Counted from the stretch's first letter, positions 35,405-47,097 are shown. The stretch: DNA of 64,000 bases from Leptodontidium sp. MPI-SDFR-AT-0119 (GCA_020726505.1 JAHLEZ010000004.1:2418001-2482000); one strand, 5' to 3'. Notes: generated by a model from the letters alone, not told the origin. A program made the numbers and translations.

Positions 35405-36514
35405 CTATGCAATAGCTCTCCCTATATCCTCCCTCGACACTTCTTGCTCCCATGGCCTCGTCCGTCTTTCCGGTCGAGGCGACAGACCCCCTGTGATTTG
35501 TTCGCCGAATATCGACGTCCCTGGTGAGTTGGAGCTGTGCTCGGTTCTGAAATGACTACTGGCTGCCGCATCGTCGACAGCATACCAAGTCGAGGGAGGC
35601 TGTTCCGGGTATTTGAGGTCGTTGCTAGTCCGTTCTGGACTCCAAAGACTTTTGGCGCTCATGCTACTCCTCCTACTCTTCGACCTGGCATGCCCAGGAG
35701 GTAGTTTTGAAAGTCGTGAGTTTTGTCTTTTGGGTTGGGCGATGAAGGGATCGGCGCCAGGGACAACTTCATCTGTGAGGCCAGCCCTAGCATTTGGAGC
35801 CTGGGTCTGAACTTGATGATCGGTGACATGGGCAGAGACTGTTCGAATCGAGGAAGGCGATGCGGTCCATGTCCATCCAGGTGAATTTAGGTGGACGGCT
35901 GCTACTTCTCGAATCGCAGGTCGGTGTATGGGAGGTGGGATGGTGAGCTTTTGCTCTTGGCCCGTCCTTCGCCATGATGCGATCTCATCATCGTTGATTG
36001 GTGATGCTCCTCGGTGGCTAAAGGGTAATTGATCCCTTCGATATCGGTACAGAAGAAATATGATAGCTCCAATCAGAATGAGACCGACGGCACCAAGAAC
36101 TACCGCCAGAACAATGACCAAAGTTCGATGTGAGGAAGAGTTATCTCCGGAAGGTGTGGCGGAAGAGGAAGACATAGGTAGCGTTGATTCTTGCAGAACC
36201 GAGTCGGAGGCTACTGCTCGAGATGTAGGTGGATTGGAGTAAAATGCGGATGTGATGAATGACGAGACGTCTGTTAAGACTGTAGTAGAAGCTTGGGGCG
36301 ACAAAGTTGACCGGGAAAGAGTCAAAGGTACAACCGAAGCTGTGATAGTATTCGTGGGTGCCAACCCGAACCAATTCGCAGTGAAACTCTTGCTTCCTTC
36401 GAATGATGGGAATGTAGTTGGAATCGGCCAATGCGAGAAAGAGGATGGATCACCTAGAACAACGAGTGACAAGCTGAAGACACATGCTAAAAAGGCTGAT
36501 CCAATATCTCTCAT
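35405..36514 (-). CDS. Single-pass plasma-membrane/wall-associated protein (SKG6/AXL2-like layout)
   Basis: An intronless frame of 369 residues from ATG 36514 (MRDIGSAFLACVFSLSLVVLG), which forms a signal peptide; the frame is open 55 codons further upstream but without any sign of real coding. The ectodomain (about 120 residues) is Ser/Thr/Pro-rich and likely O-glycosylated. One strong membrane span (RTLVIVLAVVLGAVGLILIG) is followed by a YRYRRD stop-transfer sequence. The cytosolic tail of about 180 residues contains ASPINDDEIASWRR, a motif that recurs in fungal Skg6-like proteins, then basic/Ser-rich stretches (HARSKSRRSSMSAKSLWSPER) that look like phosphorylation sites. A role at sites of polarised growth or as a wall sensor is a family-level guess only. 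Confidence 0.8.
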   Translation of the reverse strand: MRDIGSAFLACVFSLSLVVLGDPSSFSHWPIPTTFPSFEGSKSFTANWFGLAPTNTITASVVPLTLSRSTLSPQASTTVLTDVSSFITSAFYSNPPTSRAVASDSVLQESTLPMSSSSATPSGDNSSSHRTLVIVLAVVLGAVGLILIGAIIFLLYRYRRDQLPFSHRGASPINDDEIASWRRTGQEQKLTIPPPIHRPAIREVAAVHLNSPGWTWTASPSSIRTVSAHVTDHQVQTQAPNARAGLTDEVVPGADPFIAQPKRQNSRLSKLPPGHARSKSRRSSMSAKSLWSPERTSNDLKYPEQPPSTWYAVDDAAASSHFRTEHSSNSPGTSIFGEQITGGLSPRPERRTRPWEQEVSREDIGRAIA

Positions 36515-39500
36515 GTTCGAATGGACAAAAGACTTTCCAAGGCCGACGGTCAACACATTTCTGTGAAGAGAACGGAGGACAGGGAGACGGACGAAGTGAA
36601 GAAGTTTCCAAATATAATAGGACAAGGGTTTAAAGAAGCAGAAGAATATCTGTAGGGAGCGTATGTGAGAGCTTAACACTAAGTGATCAATTGATCAACT
36701 CAGTAAGTACAGTACACAGAGATGACCTGACGACGTCGAAGGCGCACAACATCCACGGCGGGAGATGGCTGGCACCACATCTAATATAAGAGCCCGCACG
36801 GCACTTACTGTACTTGGCCATACCCATGTCATCCCGCGTGTGGCAAGGATAAAAAGATACTATCTCGACTTTGAGCACGTTATCCGAAGATAGGATTCAG
36901 AAGCAGGTCTAGGGTCTGTGTGCTTGCAGTCGAAGGTGGACCAGTGGATGGGTGGTGTCGGTGGACATCGACATCTGAGCTCGCGAGTTGCGGTAGGTCT
37001 GGTAAATGATCCCTGTGGGTGAGGTGGGCGAGCAGCAGCGAGCGGTGTCATGGCCGAGTAAGAACAAGACCCTGGACGGGAAGCAGGGGAACTTGGGCTT
37101 GCTAGATCGACTGGCTGAGGGGGCGTTTCGTTCGGAGACTAAAAGCTAGGTCAGGGGCTTGAGCGTTGTTTGCTGCAGCTGCGCCTATGAAGTTAGTTGG
37201 TTAGTTAGTACTAGGTAGTACTGCACTGCCGTCAACGACAGGAGAGTGGATTGCTGTCAATCGTACAGCTTGATGCGATGCTGGGTGTAGGGTTGGGTTG
37301 GGATGGGTTGGGATTGTGGGTGGCCACGACACATGCCCGCCGGCCACCCACCACCACCAACCTTTGGCAGGAATAATAGGACCAGGGGCAAGTACAACCG
37401 CACTTGGAGGGTGGCATTTTGATGGGGGTGAACTGGTGGAGGGTGCGCCCTGACAGGTCACCAGGACCATCGAGCAAGGGCAAATACTGCTGTTGGCCTG
37501 GCTGGACAGTGAAAAGGAAATGAGGTGAAGCATTGGCCGGAAGAACACAAGTCAAGTCATGATCAGTGAAATCATAACGTGGGATTGGATGTCCTCATCC
37601 TTTGCTAGACGGACGTAGTGCAGGCTCAAACGTCCAGTCCAAGTAGCTTAGGGCTGGAGCCGGCTCGAAGACAACGGTCGGGCAACTACGGTAACTTGGG
37701 GTCGGTACCTGTAAGAGCGGTGAAGAACATCACCATCCTCCTCCCTTCAGCCACAACCACCGGCTGGAACTGAAGGAACAAGGTTTGCCCGGCGACGACT
37801 TGCCTAGCTGGCGAAGACAGAGTGACAGCTTCTGGACGTACCAACCAGTCGCGGTCCTGAGGCGTGGATGTGGAATCACAACCCCTCTTCTCAAGAATTT
37901 CGATTCGAAACGTTCGATCCTTAAGCGAGGAAGACTGCAAGTAAGATCGCGCGATCATTGGCCACGAGGGGGCGAAGTATGATCGCCATGGGGACTCATT
38001 CGCTTGCAAAAACTCAAAAGTACGTTGATCATGATCATGGCCTGGACCTTGCAAGATCTGAAGCCAGGAGCAGGAGCCGAGCCAGAAGGATGGGATGGGA
38101 TGTTTGTTTACGGAGTCTTGTCGCAAACACATCATATCGTGAAGCCATTGCAAAGACAGTTCACTCCTTTCTCGCAAGAAGAAAAAACAAAAAATTGCAA
38201 CCAGTAGAAGCTGCTGCCTCGTTCCGTATCATCTTGCTTATCCCATCCCAGGGCAAGGTACTGACACGGGTACCTGAGAGGGCTTGCAAGAAGTGGAGCA
38301 AGGCCTTCCGCAATACCCATGAGATCCGACCCTACCCCTGAATGACAGCCGATACTGAGAAAAAACCTCCGAGACATGACACGACAAGCTAAAGAATCCC
38401 TCCCTCTCAATCAAAAAAGCCGACTTATCGAATCCTACGCAGCCCGATAGGAATGTAGGAATGTGCGATAAGAGTCATGATTATGATCTGCCGCGGCCCG
38501 TTTATTCCACACAGACTTCAAACGTACTGAGCGGCATATACATGACTTCCTTTCGCACGCCAGTCTGGGGAACACAGAAAGAATGCGAAGCACAGAGTTT
38601 GAAACTCCACGCAGCTGTCAAAGACGTCAGTCAGCCATCCGAACACGAAGACGTAAACATGGCGACGGTTTTGCGAGCCGGGATCAGCGAAGGAGCCTCT
38701 CTGCAAAAGCAAACAACTCTCACCGGCTTACGCAATGTTATTCTCTGTAACAATTACTGCTTGAAGACTGGCTTGCATCTAAGACAGAGGAGAAGTGAGA
38801 CTCGTGGGGACTGAGTCGTGATAGCTGAGATACTGATTCAGGTGGCTCGTCAATATCTGGATCTGGCTCTCCAAAGCCTCCAAAGCCCACCCCTCCCCCT
38901 TCGGAACGAGGCGAGCCGATGGTATTGTGACCCCGCCATATCAGCCATGTCTTCGAAAGCAGACTCACATCTTGCGGATGAAGACTGCTTTCCAATATCA
39001 CCTAACCATATTGATACACACCGCATCAAAGCCTCATGCAACCAAAGCACAATCAAATTAAACTCGAAGCAAAAGCTGCCAGCCTCAACTCATCCGATCC
39101 ATCCAGCCTCCAGCATACATCGCACATGAGCCACATCTACGGAGTAGACAACGAACGGCCAGCCCTCTGCCACGACCGCAAACCTCGCCTTACTTCCCAA
39201 GCCCCTCCATGGAAATTCCCTCCCCTCTCTACCAACCATGGCCATGAATCGCACGGTGACCTTTCCGATCGGCCTAGCAGAAAGCCCTTATGCAGCCCCA
39301 ACGCACAACAATCTTGGTACCTGAAAACGCCTCTCTTCCTCTTTCCCATCTCTCGCATCTCTCATTTGTCATAGCTTTGGCATAATAATGCGATCCTTCA
39401 AGGCTTTTGCACGAACTGGGTATTTTGCAGCCTCATCGATCGCATACCCCTCCCTTCCAGTCCCTCGTCCACTCATCCCGCTTCTTTGTCCTGGAGCCGA

Positions 39501-41345
39501 AACACCACACTTCACCTCCTGAACAACGCACCATAGCTGAACCACCACCACAATTCCACTCCTGCTCTGCCTCTGGGCCGAGATGTGGAGAGGGTGAACC
39601 CAACACCGCAATCGCAGAAAAAGAAAACAGCTGAAGATTTCTCTCCCTCTCCCTCGCAAAATGCTCCAGTCGCGCGATCGCATGTGGCAGTCAGACAGAC
39701 CTGCATCTCTCGTTTAAATCCACTCCCAAAATACCATCCATGATTCTCCTTGCATGTCTGCATCCAGCACTACACCCAATAGTTCTGCAAGTCCGGCGTT
39801 TTACTCCGTGCGATGGCCTACATGCAGAACACTAGATCTCAGAACAGAACAGCAGGAGTCTCAACTCACTCTAGCCTCGAGATCTAGCTCTAGCTCCTCT
39901 GCAAAGCTAGAAATGTCCAAGGTACCTGCAGTACTTACAGCCACTAACTTCCAACTTTCTCCTCCTCACCACCCAATCACGACGCCGTTTCGCTTCGCAC
40001 CGAGAGGGACCTGACCTGGACCTGGCTCCCTTACTGACATCCTCCTCGCCTAGTGCGTCCACACCGCCAGATACAACAACTAAACAACCATACAACCCCA
40101 TCTTCGCAAAAACCCAGACAGATCCACCACGGGATAGCTCAAACTCAAGTGTGTTCGAAGGGAGGAAAAGAAAAAAATAGAGATCTCATCGGATCCCCCC
40201 TTCCCCCACCCCCTCCCCTCTTCTCTTGCAATCAAATCGCAATCAGAGTTCCGCTTCTACCCGTAGGTCAGCGTCCGTTCATTCTCTTGTTCGTCTCCAC
40301 CAGCCACAGGCACCCCCAAGACAACCAAGACAAGACAAGATTCCACATTCCACTTTCCACAGGCACCTTCAATCCAAAACGTGCTCTGCATGGCTGGCTT
40401 CGCATCCTCCTCTGCAAGCATGCACTTCGCAATTCCCACATTTAGGCGGGAGTGGAGAAATTCATGCTCCCCTGCCTCTCTAGCATGATGACTCGCATAC
40501 ACAGGCACGTTATCAAGCGCTTATCCACTTACTCGTACCTTTTGAGTCTTTACTGACTGACTGACCGACTAACTGATTGAATGATCGCAAAAGCAAGTAA
40601 TCAAGTAGGCACAAGCTAGCCAAGCGGTGTACGGAGTGTTACGAGATACTGTGATTCTGTAACAAAGCGATTCGAAGTGATCCTTAGCAGTAAATTAGAA
40701 GAATAAGACCGATAGAACTCAAAAGAGCACCACCTCCACCTCAAAGTAAACATCAAAGCTCAACTCAGCTCATTCCATCTCGTCTCAGCAATACCATCCC
40801 AACCCCCAAAAAGTCTACTTTAAAGAAAACAACCTTTCCACCACGGAAATATAATTTCGCAATCCATCAAACCCAAAAACAACCAAAAAGACTCCTCTTG
40901 AACCCGTCTCGTCCCGTTTTGTTATGTAGAAAACTCAAATCGCACACCAGCCGTGTGCTTGTACTGCGTGGATAGTAAACTGAACTAAACTACAAGTAAG
41001 CATCAAAGCACAAGCCTCATTCAGCACCAGCAGATCGGGAAGACAAACACAATACTAAACCAAAACCAACTGAACAATCTCATCTCTCATCATCTCTCAT
41101 CTCTTCCACCGTCGATCCCGTAAACCTAAAACCCTTCCTTCCCATCTTAAACCTCCTGACTAGTACAGGTACGATACCTATTCCCACCACATGACCCCAA
41201 CTCAATCATCTCCAACCAAACTACAAACAGTTACTGTCCGCGCTTACCCCCGAATCTTGAATCTTGAATCTTGATAGCTCCTGCCTCTTCCAAATCTTCG
41301 GCAACACCGGTGCGACGCACAGCACAGTGCAGTACAGTGCAGCAC
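36515..41345. other. 4.8-kb gene-free stretch
   Basis: Upstream of the membrane-protein gene. No frame has a recognisable domain; the longest (37686–38177, −, 163 codons) lacks an upstream exon or homology that I recognise. The sequence from about 39.0 to 41.2 kb is C/A/T-rich on the + strand with few G, as in long fungal 5' leaders, yet no coding start follows. It contains a G-quadruplex-type motif at 37290–37312. It may hold a non-coding transcript or an abandoned promoter. Confidence 0.5.
37290..37312 (+). repeat. Five-tract G-quadruplex motif
   Basis: Five GGG tracts separated by 2-nt spacers (TT, TT, AT, TT), a canonical intramolecular G-quadruplex-forming sequence. It resembles telomeric repeat only superficially and is not tandem. 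It lies about 780 bp upstream of the ATG of the membrane-protein gene. Confidence 0.6.
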
Positions 41346-41432
41346 AGCGGCGCATGGACATGAATCAGTCCGCCCCCCCCCCCCCCCCCTAGAGGGACGG
41401 GACGATCGCTGATCCGATCTTCACAACAGCAC
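41346..41432 (+). repeat. Dispersed repeat, copy A (left border of accessory island)
   Basis: About 80 bp that recur in direct orientation at 52361–52436. The shared core runs from AGCGGCGCATG through AATCAGTC, a variable centre, then GACGATCGCTGATC to CAACAGCAC. This copy carries a 17-C run (41373–41389) in place of the ATCCTAGATAGAT-like centre of copy B. It was found by direct comparison of the two stretches. Confidence 0.75.
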
Positions 41433-41916
41433 CGCAAAAAGGGTGGAAAGGAGAAGAAGCTGAGGTCTGTCATGGGAAGTTCTTGCAGGAACCAGTATGA
41501 AGGCCCCCAAACGCGACCATTCCTCCCGCAACCCCGCACTCAGAAGCCCTCGCCAAACTCTCCTTCCGCTTGGTAAGCACCTAGGTAAGTAAGTCACAGA
41601 TTCCCAAATAATCCTATTACGATCCCGACTTTTGTCCATCTATTAATCTAGTAAGGTATAAAGACGTCTTGCCCCCCCCATCAAGCAGCGAAGGCCGTTC
41701 CACGCTAGCCAAGAATAGACATGGTGCCAAGAACCAACACGTGTTATCTCTTGGACAGCGGGAGGTTCACGATACTTTCCTTGATAGTAGACCGAAGTCG
41801 AGAAGCACCAGCTTGTGAAATGACGACTTGCTATGGCCAGTATGTTTTAGGGTACCTTTCGTACATGATTTGGTGCCCATCCGGTTGAATCTAAACTCGA
41901 GCATATTATGGATAGA

Positions 41917-42037
41917 ATATCCGACGGGCTGCCGCCAGGATTACACTTCGCTTACGGGCTGTTGCTTCAGGGACCTTCAGCGTCTTTGTAGCGTGGCGCT
42001 CGGACCAGTGTAATCCTGGCGGCAGCCCGTCGGATAT
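41917..42037. mobile_element. 121-bp MITE-like element with perfect 30-bp terminal inverted repeats
   Basis: Positions 41917–41946 and 42008–42037 are exact reverse complements over 30 nt (ends ATATCCGACGGGCTGCCGCC…). They flank a 61-nt centre with no coding capacity. Alternatively the termini are CCGACGG…CCGTCGG and the outer ATAT is a target duplication, though ATAT is self-complementary and cannot decide this. The size and structure suit a non-autonomous DNA transposon (MITE) or foldback element; no transposase is seen nearby. Confidence 0.75.
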
Positions 42038-43854
42038 CACATGGCATCGAGCTCCGCCACCATCCCGCAACATCAAAACTCATAATCAGATGCCACCCAA
42101 AGATATTTCTCACGCGACAACGATGACTTACCTGTGTGCTAGCGTAGCTAGCACGACCCCGAAAGTTCCTCTCTTCTCTTTAGCATCACCTATATTTAAT
42201 CTAGTATTAAGTACGTTAAGAACTTGAATCCAAGGCACTATGTGCCTTGCTGAGGGGTGCCCTAGCCCCACCCCTTAGACTCCCCTCCGTTCCCTCGGGG
42301 GTGAAGAGAGCCAGGAGGTACGAAGGCACAAAGGCATCAAGGCAATAACTTGCTTCTCCACCAGATCCAAGACAAGAAGCTTCTGACTGCAACAGGCGCC
42401 ACTTCTCCGCATCCTTGCCAGTGCAGCAGTCTATTTGCTGGCAAGCGCCCGGGAGCTGCCGCTATATGCATCTCATCACGTTTTGTGGACCTGTTCTTGC
42501 TTTCCCCCTCTTTTTCAGTTGTGGAAGGTCACTGGCAGCAGTCGTACGAGGTGCAGGTACATTTGCCAAAATATCTCGTATAGTTAGTTGGACCCCCCAT
42601 CAAATCGATCACAAGAGGAAGCCTCAGGTATATATGCAGGAAACACGTTGCATTTTTTGAACCAATAAAACGCATTTCTCGAACCAATCAAACGCCAGCG
42701 CGAAAAGGGGCCCAACAGAGTAAGATATGAAAACGCATATATGCCAGCGGTAAGCCCTCTCTTCAGTCGTACCTCCTTGCTTTCGGTATTTGTTAGACCA
42801 GCTCCCAGCTCTGGTAAGGAGACAGCATTGTTCCCACGCCTCGCGCCATTCCATCGACGGAATAGTGTATCATCGCACACTCCTGTCACCCGCAGACCTC
42901 CGAGCTTCCACTTTCACATCTCCGCAGATCTGGCATACCAACCTGCGTCTCCCTAGTAGCACAAAAATTCCTCCACGAGCTAGGTGGGTAGCCTTCATCC
43001 ACCTTCTCGGTCCATGTCAGCAACTAATCTGGCGTGGAGACTAAAGATTGAATGTGAAACGTTCCCCACCTTTCGATTAGCATACACATATTGAGAAGAC
43101 ATTTCGGCACCATCTGTGCATGACCATGGCGGTTAGACCCTTCCATCTTCCATTCTGCTCCCTTCACTGTCCTTTGGCTAACATTTGCGTGATTGCTCAA
43201 GACTGGTAACAACGCCCTTGCTGGAAGGGAAGAAAAAATTATTGAGGCTCATCAATTCCCCCCCAATTCAGCGAAGGACAGGACGATAGACTTCAAAGGC
43301 GCATATATTTCGATTGTCAATGTACAGACCAACCATCAGAAAACGTTGAAGGAGAATGTGGTTAGATCTACATCGTTCAAAGTCCCTGCCGGTTATACTT
43401 GTTACATTCGAGGTGCGACTGTACGTTTTATCTAGGGAAATACTGCGCGCTGTAGCTTAAGGATATCGATGATGTATACATCATCCTGATTGCACTATAT
43501 AGTAAAAGACATATCTTGTTTATAGTCCTTCGGGAAAAGAGTAGTAAAGCACCCTATCATCATTCAGCCTTCACGTCTCTCCGAACACCACAAGTGGCTG
43601 TTCTGAACGGCTGCTTTGAACAGCTCAGGCGTATGTGATGTGATGTTAGCAGCAGGTGAATTTGTGTACATATCTTTCATTTCTAGTTGTAGCTGGTCAG
43701 CATTGATGTGGATTCCGTAGACCGAGCTTAAGTTAAATTAATATTTCTTATTTGTAGAGGCGTAAAGAGGCGTAAATAGCAGATTCCTATTAATATAGGT
43801 CAAGTCGATTTCTACTTGATACCGGTTATCCTCTACTAATAACTCATACCCTAA
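42038..43854. other. Island left part, no intact gene
   Basis: Holds one copy of the 36-bp repeat (42751–42786). A protein-like fragment at 43193–43435 (RTIDFKGAYISIVNVQTNHQ…SFKVPAGYTCYIRGA) has no ATG start or partner exon and may be a gene remnant. From about 43.4 kb the sequence becomes AT-rich. Confidence 0.45.
42751..42786 (+). repeat. 36-bp direct repeat, copy 1
   Basis: Begins TAAGCCCTCTCTTCAGTCGT and matches 47254–47289 over 36 nt with one difference (G/A). The first 10 nt recur again at about 47894. It has no coding sense in either copy and may be the end of a decayed mobile element. Confidence 0.7.
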
Positions 43855-44886
43855 ATGTCAGCCAACGCAATTGATTGTTTAAACGAAATATTATCTAATA
43901 CCCAGCGAGCTCCTCTACCTTGTTTCTCTCCATATCACTTCCAAATGTCTACAAATTCTGGCAGAAGAGGGCGTTACAAGAAATGTGGCTATGCGATAAA
44001 TACTCACGCTCATAAACGAGACCCGGAATGTACGAAATGCGGGAAGTTCTTCGAGATTTGCCAGGAGCCAATCCACGGCAATGGGTCTAGGGCATGGAGA
44101 CTTTGTTTCATCCTTTGCTATTGCGGGAAATATTTTTACTCCGATAAGGCAAAAGCTACAGTACCACTCGCGTCTCACGAGTACTTGCTAGATCACCTAG
44201 GCTATAGAGCCCTCGAGGGCGAGGATAAGGGCGAGAACGATGACAAAAACGAAAGCAGTGGCGAGTCATCTGTGCTACCTCAGAACTCATGGAGTACCGG
44301 ACATGCTCGAGTCAATTCCGCAGATTATCTGGACGCGACCCATATTGGCGAGAATCCCAAGAGAGTATGGGGTTCATGGGTGTGGAGCAAGGAATGGGAG
44401 TAGTGGATGAGAGCGCGGGAAGCATCCCTAGGCAACTAGGAGTACGATTACGCACCGCTTGTAGAAGAGTGGAGTGAATGAGTCTAGGACGTTACAACTG
44501 GACAGTACGCAAGCAGTGCCAAAGACCTAGAGGGTATCTGGAAGTTCGAATACTAACCAGGTGCTAAGGATTCGTCCTTAAGGTCGAGCTCGACTTCACA
44601 GAGATGCAAGGGAAAGGAGGTGCAGGATGATACTACTCACCCAAGCACTGGCGCGAGTACTGGTCAACTTCCCTCTCGAGATGGAACGCTAGTTACTACT
44701 GTGAGGGAGGAGAAGAAGAAGAAGGTGTTTTACTATTTCCAGAACGAAGAAGAGAAGTCCAAACTCAAGAAAGTGATTGGAAGAAATGCACTAGGAAGGT
44801 CGACGATAAGAAACACAAGTGCTTGGAATACACCGGGAAGAGGTCAGGGCGAGTTTACTAGACGTGGCAATTTGGGAAAAGACTAA
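43855..44886 (+). pseudogene. Cys-rich N-terminal protein gene broken by five in-frame stops
   Basis: One reading frame runs about 343 codons from ATG 43855 to TAA 44884 without any shift, but is interrupted by TAG 44401, TAG 44437, TGA 44479, TAG 44485 and TAA 44554, all within 156 nt. Both flanks and the stretches between stops look coding (VWSKEWE / WMRAREASLGN / EYDYAPLVEEWSE / DVTTGQYASSAKDLEGIWKFEY). The first 182 codons are intact and contain probable metal-binding Cys/His (YKKCGY, HAHKRDPECTKCGKFFEIC, CFILCYCGKYFY). Four of the five stops are TAG or TAA, one C-to-T step from CAG/CAA, as RIP would leave. A truncated 182-residue product is still possible. The family is not recognised. 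Confidence 0.7.
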
Positions 44887-45315
44887 AATCCCTACTAAGT
44901 TGGCACGATCTAGAAAGAAGAGTATCATTTGTACACGATATATCCTATTTCCATTGAAATACATCACAGGTTTATCTTCTTAAGGACGCCCTATTAATGT
45001 GAAGATCGACTTAAATTCCTCGAGAATCTGCCATCCAGGGATGCTTTCTGACGTTTGGGATCACTATAGCTCCAAGATTCTCGTCCCCAGAAGTATCCAT
45101 TGATCCGAACGAAACTATATGAAAGGTGGCTAATCTCGAAAGAGCTTGACCTTATAAGTAAACCCATCTGGAATCGCTATACTTCCGCTCTCTTGATTCG
45201 TTTCGTCAGGGAAGCTTCGCTTCTATTAGGAAGTATCGCGCAGGAAACCCTGCTCGATATGCGGTTCGGTGATTTTTGGCAAGCCTCTTCCTCTTTTGTG
45301 TAGGAGCTACTAAAT

Positions 45316-47097
45316 CTAGTACTTGTATTCTCGCGAGTGTCTAGCCTCTAATTGTGGCCACAGCTCAGGCTTAATATCTTGTTTGGACACGTGAGCGACA
45401 GGTTCCTATCTAAAACAGGGCATACTAAAGTCGCCAAATCGAAAGTTAAAGCGATGGCGAAGGAGGTCGGATCGTGGCACTTGTGTAAAGAGTCCCTTAT
45501 AGGTTCTTACTAGATCTTTATCTAAAAACGACTGCTTTGAACCGGTCCAAGTAGCAACATTTATATCAGGCCCCGACCACGAACTAAAATTCTCTAGCTC
45601 TTGAGTTTCAAGGTAAGTCACTAATATATTTAATATTGTAGTGTCACCTATCACCAAAACACTAAGCCATAAGAGAGCCTCACGTATTCGACGGGCGATA
45701 AATATCTTAGCGAGTATCTCTAGATCCCCGGCCTCTATAGTAGGCCGCAAGACTTCTAGGATTGCACTAAACTAAGCACTAACGATATTACAAGCGATTC
45801 TTGGTTCCCAGAATATGCTCTAAATTACAGGTCTTATAGACCCTAAATGTATGCTCAAAGTCATGTGATATGGAAGGTCGTTGATATAATCTCAAACAAG
45901 GTGAAGAGGTCTTGAGCTTGTTCTGTAGTTAATAGTAATTCTTGGCAATAGAAGCTGTGGTTTTAGATTCAGGTATTTGTAAAAGGGCAGTGTTAGAGCA
46001 GTTAGGAAGGCTACTATAACTTGTTGGAATACTAGATAAGAGTTTTCCTTATCTACACGAGACTCGAAGTCAAATAAAGTATAAAACTCAATGAGAATGT
46101 TTACAGTATTATGCGAAGAGGGAGGTGTCTCGTTATCTAAAAAAACGAAAGGCACGTCTACAGCGATAACAAAGCGAGTCTCGTTGTGATAATGCACGGC
46201 CCATAGTAAAAGACGGCTTTTGCTAAACCATCCTAACCCTAGTGGTAGGACAGCACAGAACCACCTTACCAGATCTCTGGAAGTAGGGCCAAGATGAACG
46301 ACAATGTCGCCAGATTGAGGTTAGTAGCTCCTGACAAGGATTGGGGTCAACCGGTTGTTGGAGTAACAAATCGATCGCCTTTGCATTTCCAGGAATCTCA
46401 CAGTAAAGATATAAGACTACAATAGGACAAGTATAGCAATACCATTTAGTTGCGTGTCGTTGGGTTAGAAGCTGGACGGGTTCGAAATTCGGAACTCTAT
46501 AGATTTAGATACCGAGAGGAGAAACGTCTTTTTGACACCATAAATGTGATACGAGTTCTAATACTTAGCATCAGGAGACCTGGGCAGTTCGGGTTTTGGA
46601 ACGCACTATACTGCTTCTCCTGTGATGCTCCGCTTATTGGGCAGATTCTGAGGAAGAGGCGGCATCTGTTGCAATAAAATATCCGGATTTATAACTATAA
46701 CTGCAACATAACTAGGGGGCAGTGAATTAGCACGAGCGACATACTCTTGCCAGCTCTTTTAAGCTCGCAGGAAAATATGATAGATTTGTTCCGTGCTAGG
46801 TATGAGAGGGTCGTTTTTGAAGCCAACAAGGAGCTCCACGGAATTCCGATCCGTGTCCTCATACGGCCCGTCAGATCGAATGCTGCCAGGATTTTGGCAT
46901 GTCGTAGTCGTATGCTGAAACTCAGTAACAATTGTGCTTCCAGTCACTTTGATCTCTACGCAGCCAGCATCGAATACGTGGTCCCCGGTCTTTATCCAGT
47001 GAGCGATGCGATCGGTGTAATTGCCTTTTTGGGAGTCCAGTACCCTGAAGTCAGGGTTAGCGCAGGCTTGTCATCGTTGTCGGATGTCGTCGAGCAT
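45316..47097 (-). pseudogene. Long decayed gene, one frame with twelve nonsense codons
   Basis: Reading from ATG 47097, a single frame remains coding-like for about 590 codons. It includes stop-free blocks of about 140 codons (46323–45895) and 121 codons (45771–45409) (LVRWFCAVLPLGLGWFSKSR, LLLWAVHYHNETRFVIAVDV; LEILAKIFIARRIREALLWL, SDLLRHRFNFRFGDF). Stops fall at 47073 (TGA), 46761 (TAA), 46608, 46560 (TAG), 46467 (TAA), 46419 (TAG), 46323 (TAA), 45894 (TGA), 45822, 45774, 45408 and 45318 (TAG), giving the first base on this strand. Ten of twelve are TAA/TAG, hence Gln codons changed by C to T at CpA, the RIP target. The absence of frameshifts over 1.7 kb argues for point mutation rather than ordinary decay. 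Between about 46420 and 46310 another frame also looks coding (AKAIDLLLQQPVDPNP), so one indel or intron is possible. Function unknown. Confidence 0.65.

Noticed and set aside
37290..37312. Telomere-like repeat
   Set aside because: The GGGTT-like units are few and imperfect, without a tandem array; better described as a G-quadruplex motif.
37686..38177. 163-codon minus-strand frame
   Set aside because: No homology that I recognise, no splice signals, and the opposite strand is equally open; not enough to call a gene.
43193..43435. Possible small gene in the island
   Set aside because: Protein-like text but a non-ATG start, no partner exon and a stop soon after; mentioned only as a possible remnant.
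43855..47097. Reassigned stop codons (TAA/TAG read as Gln)
   Set aside because: Every other gene in the window uses standard stops; mutation of Gln codons explains the pattern more simply.
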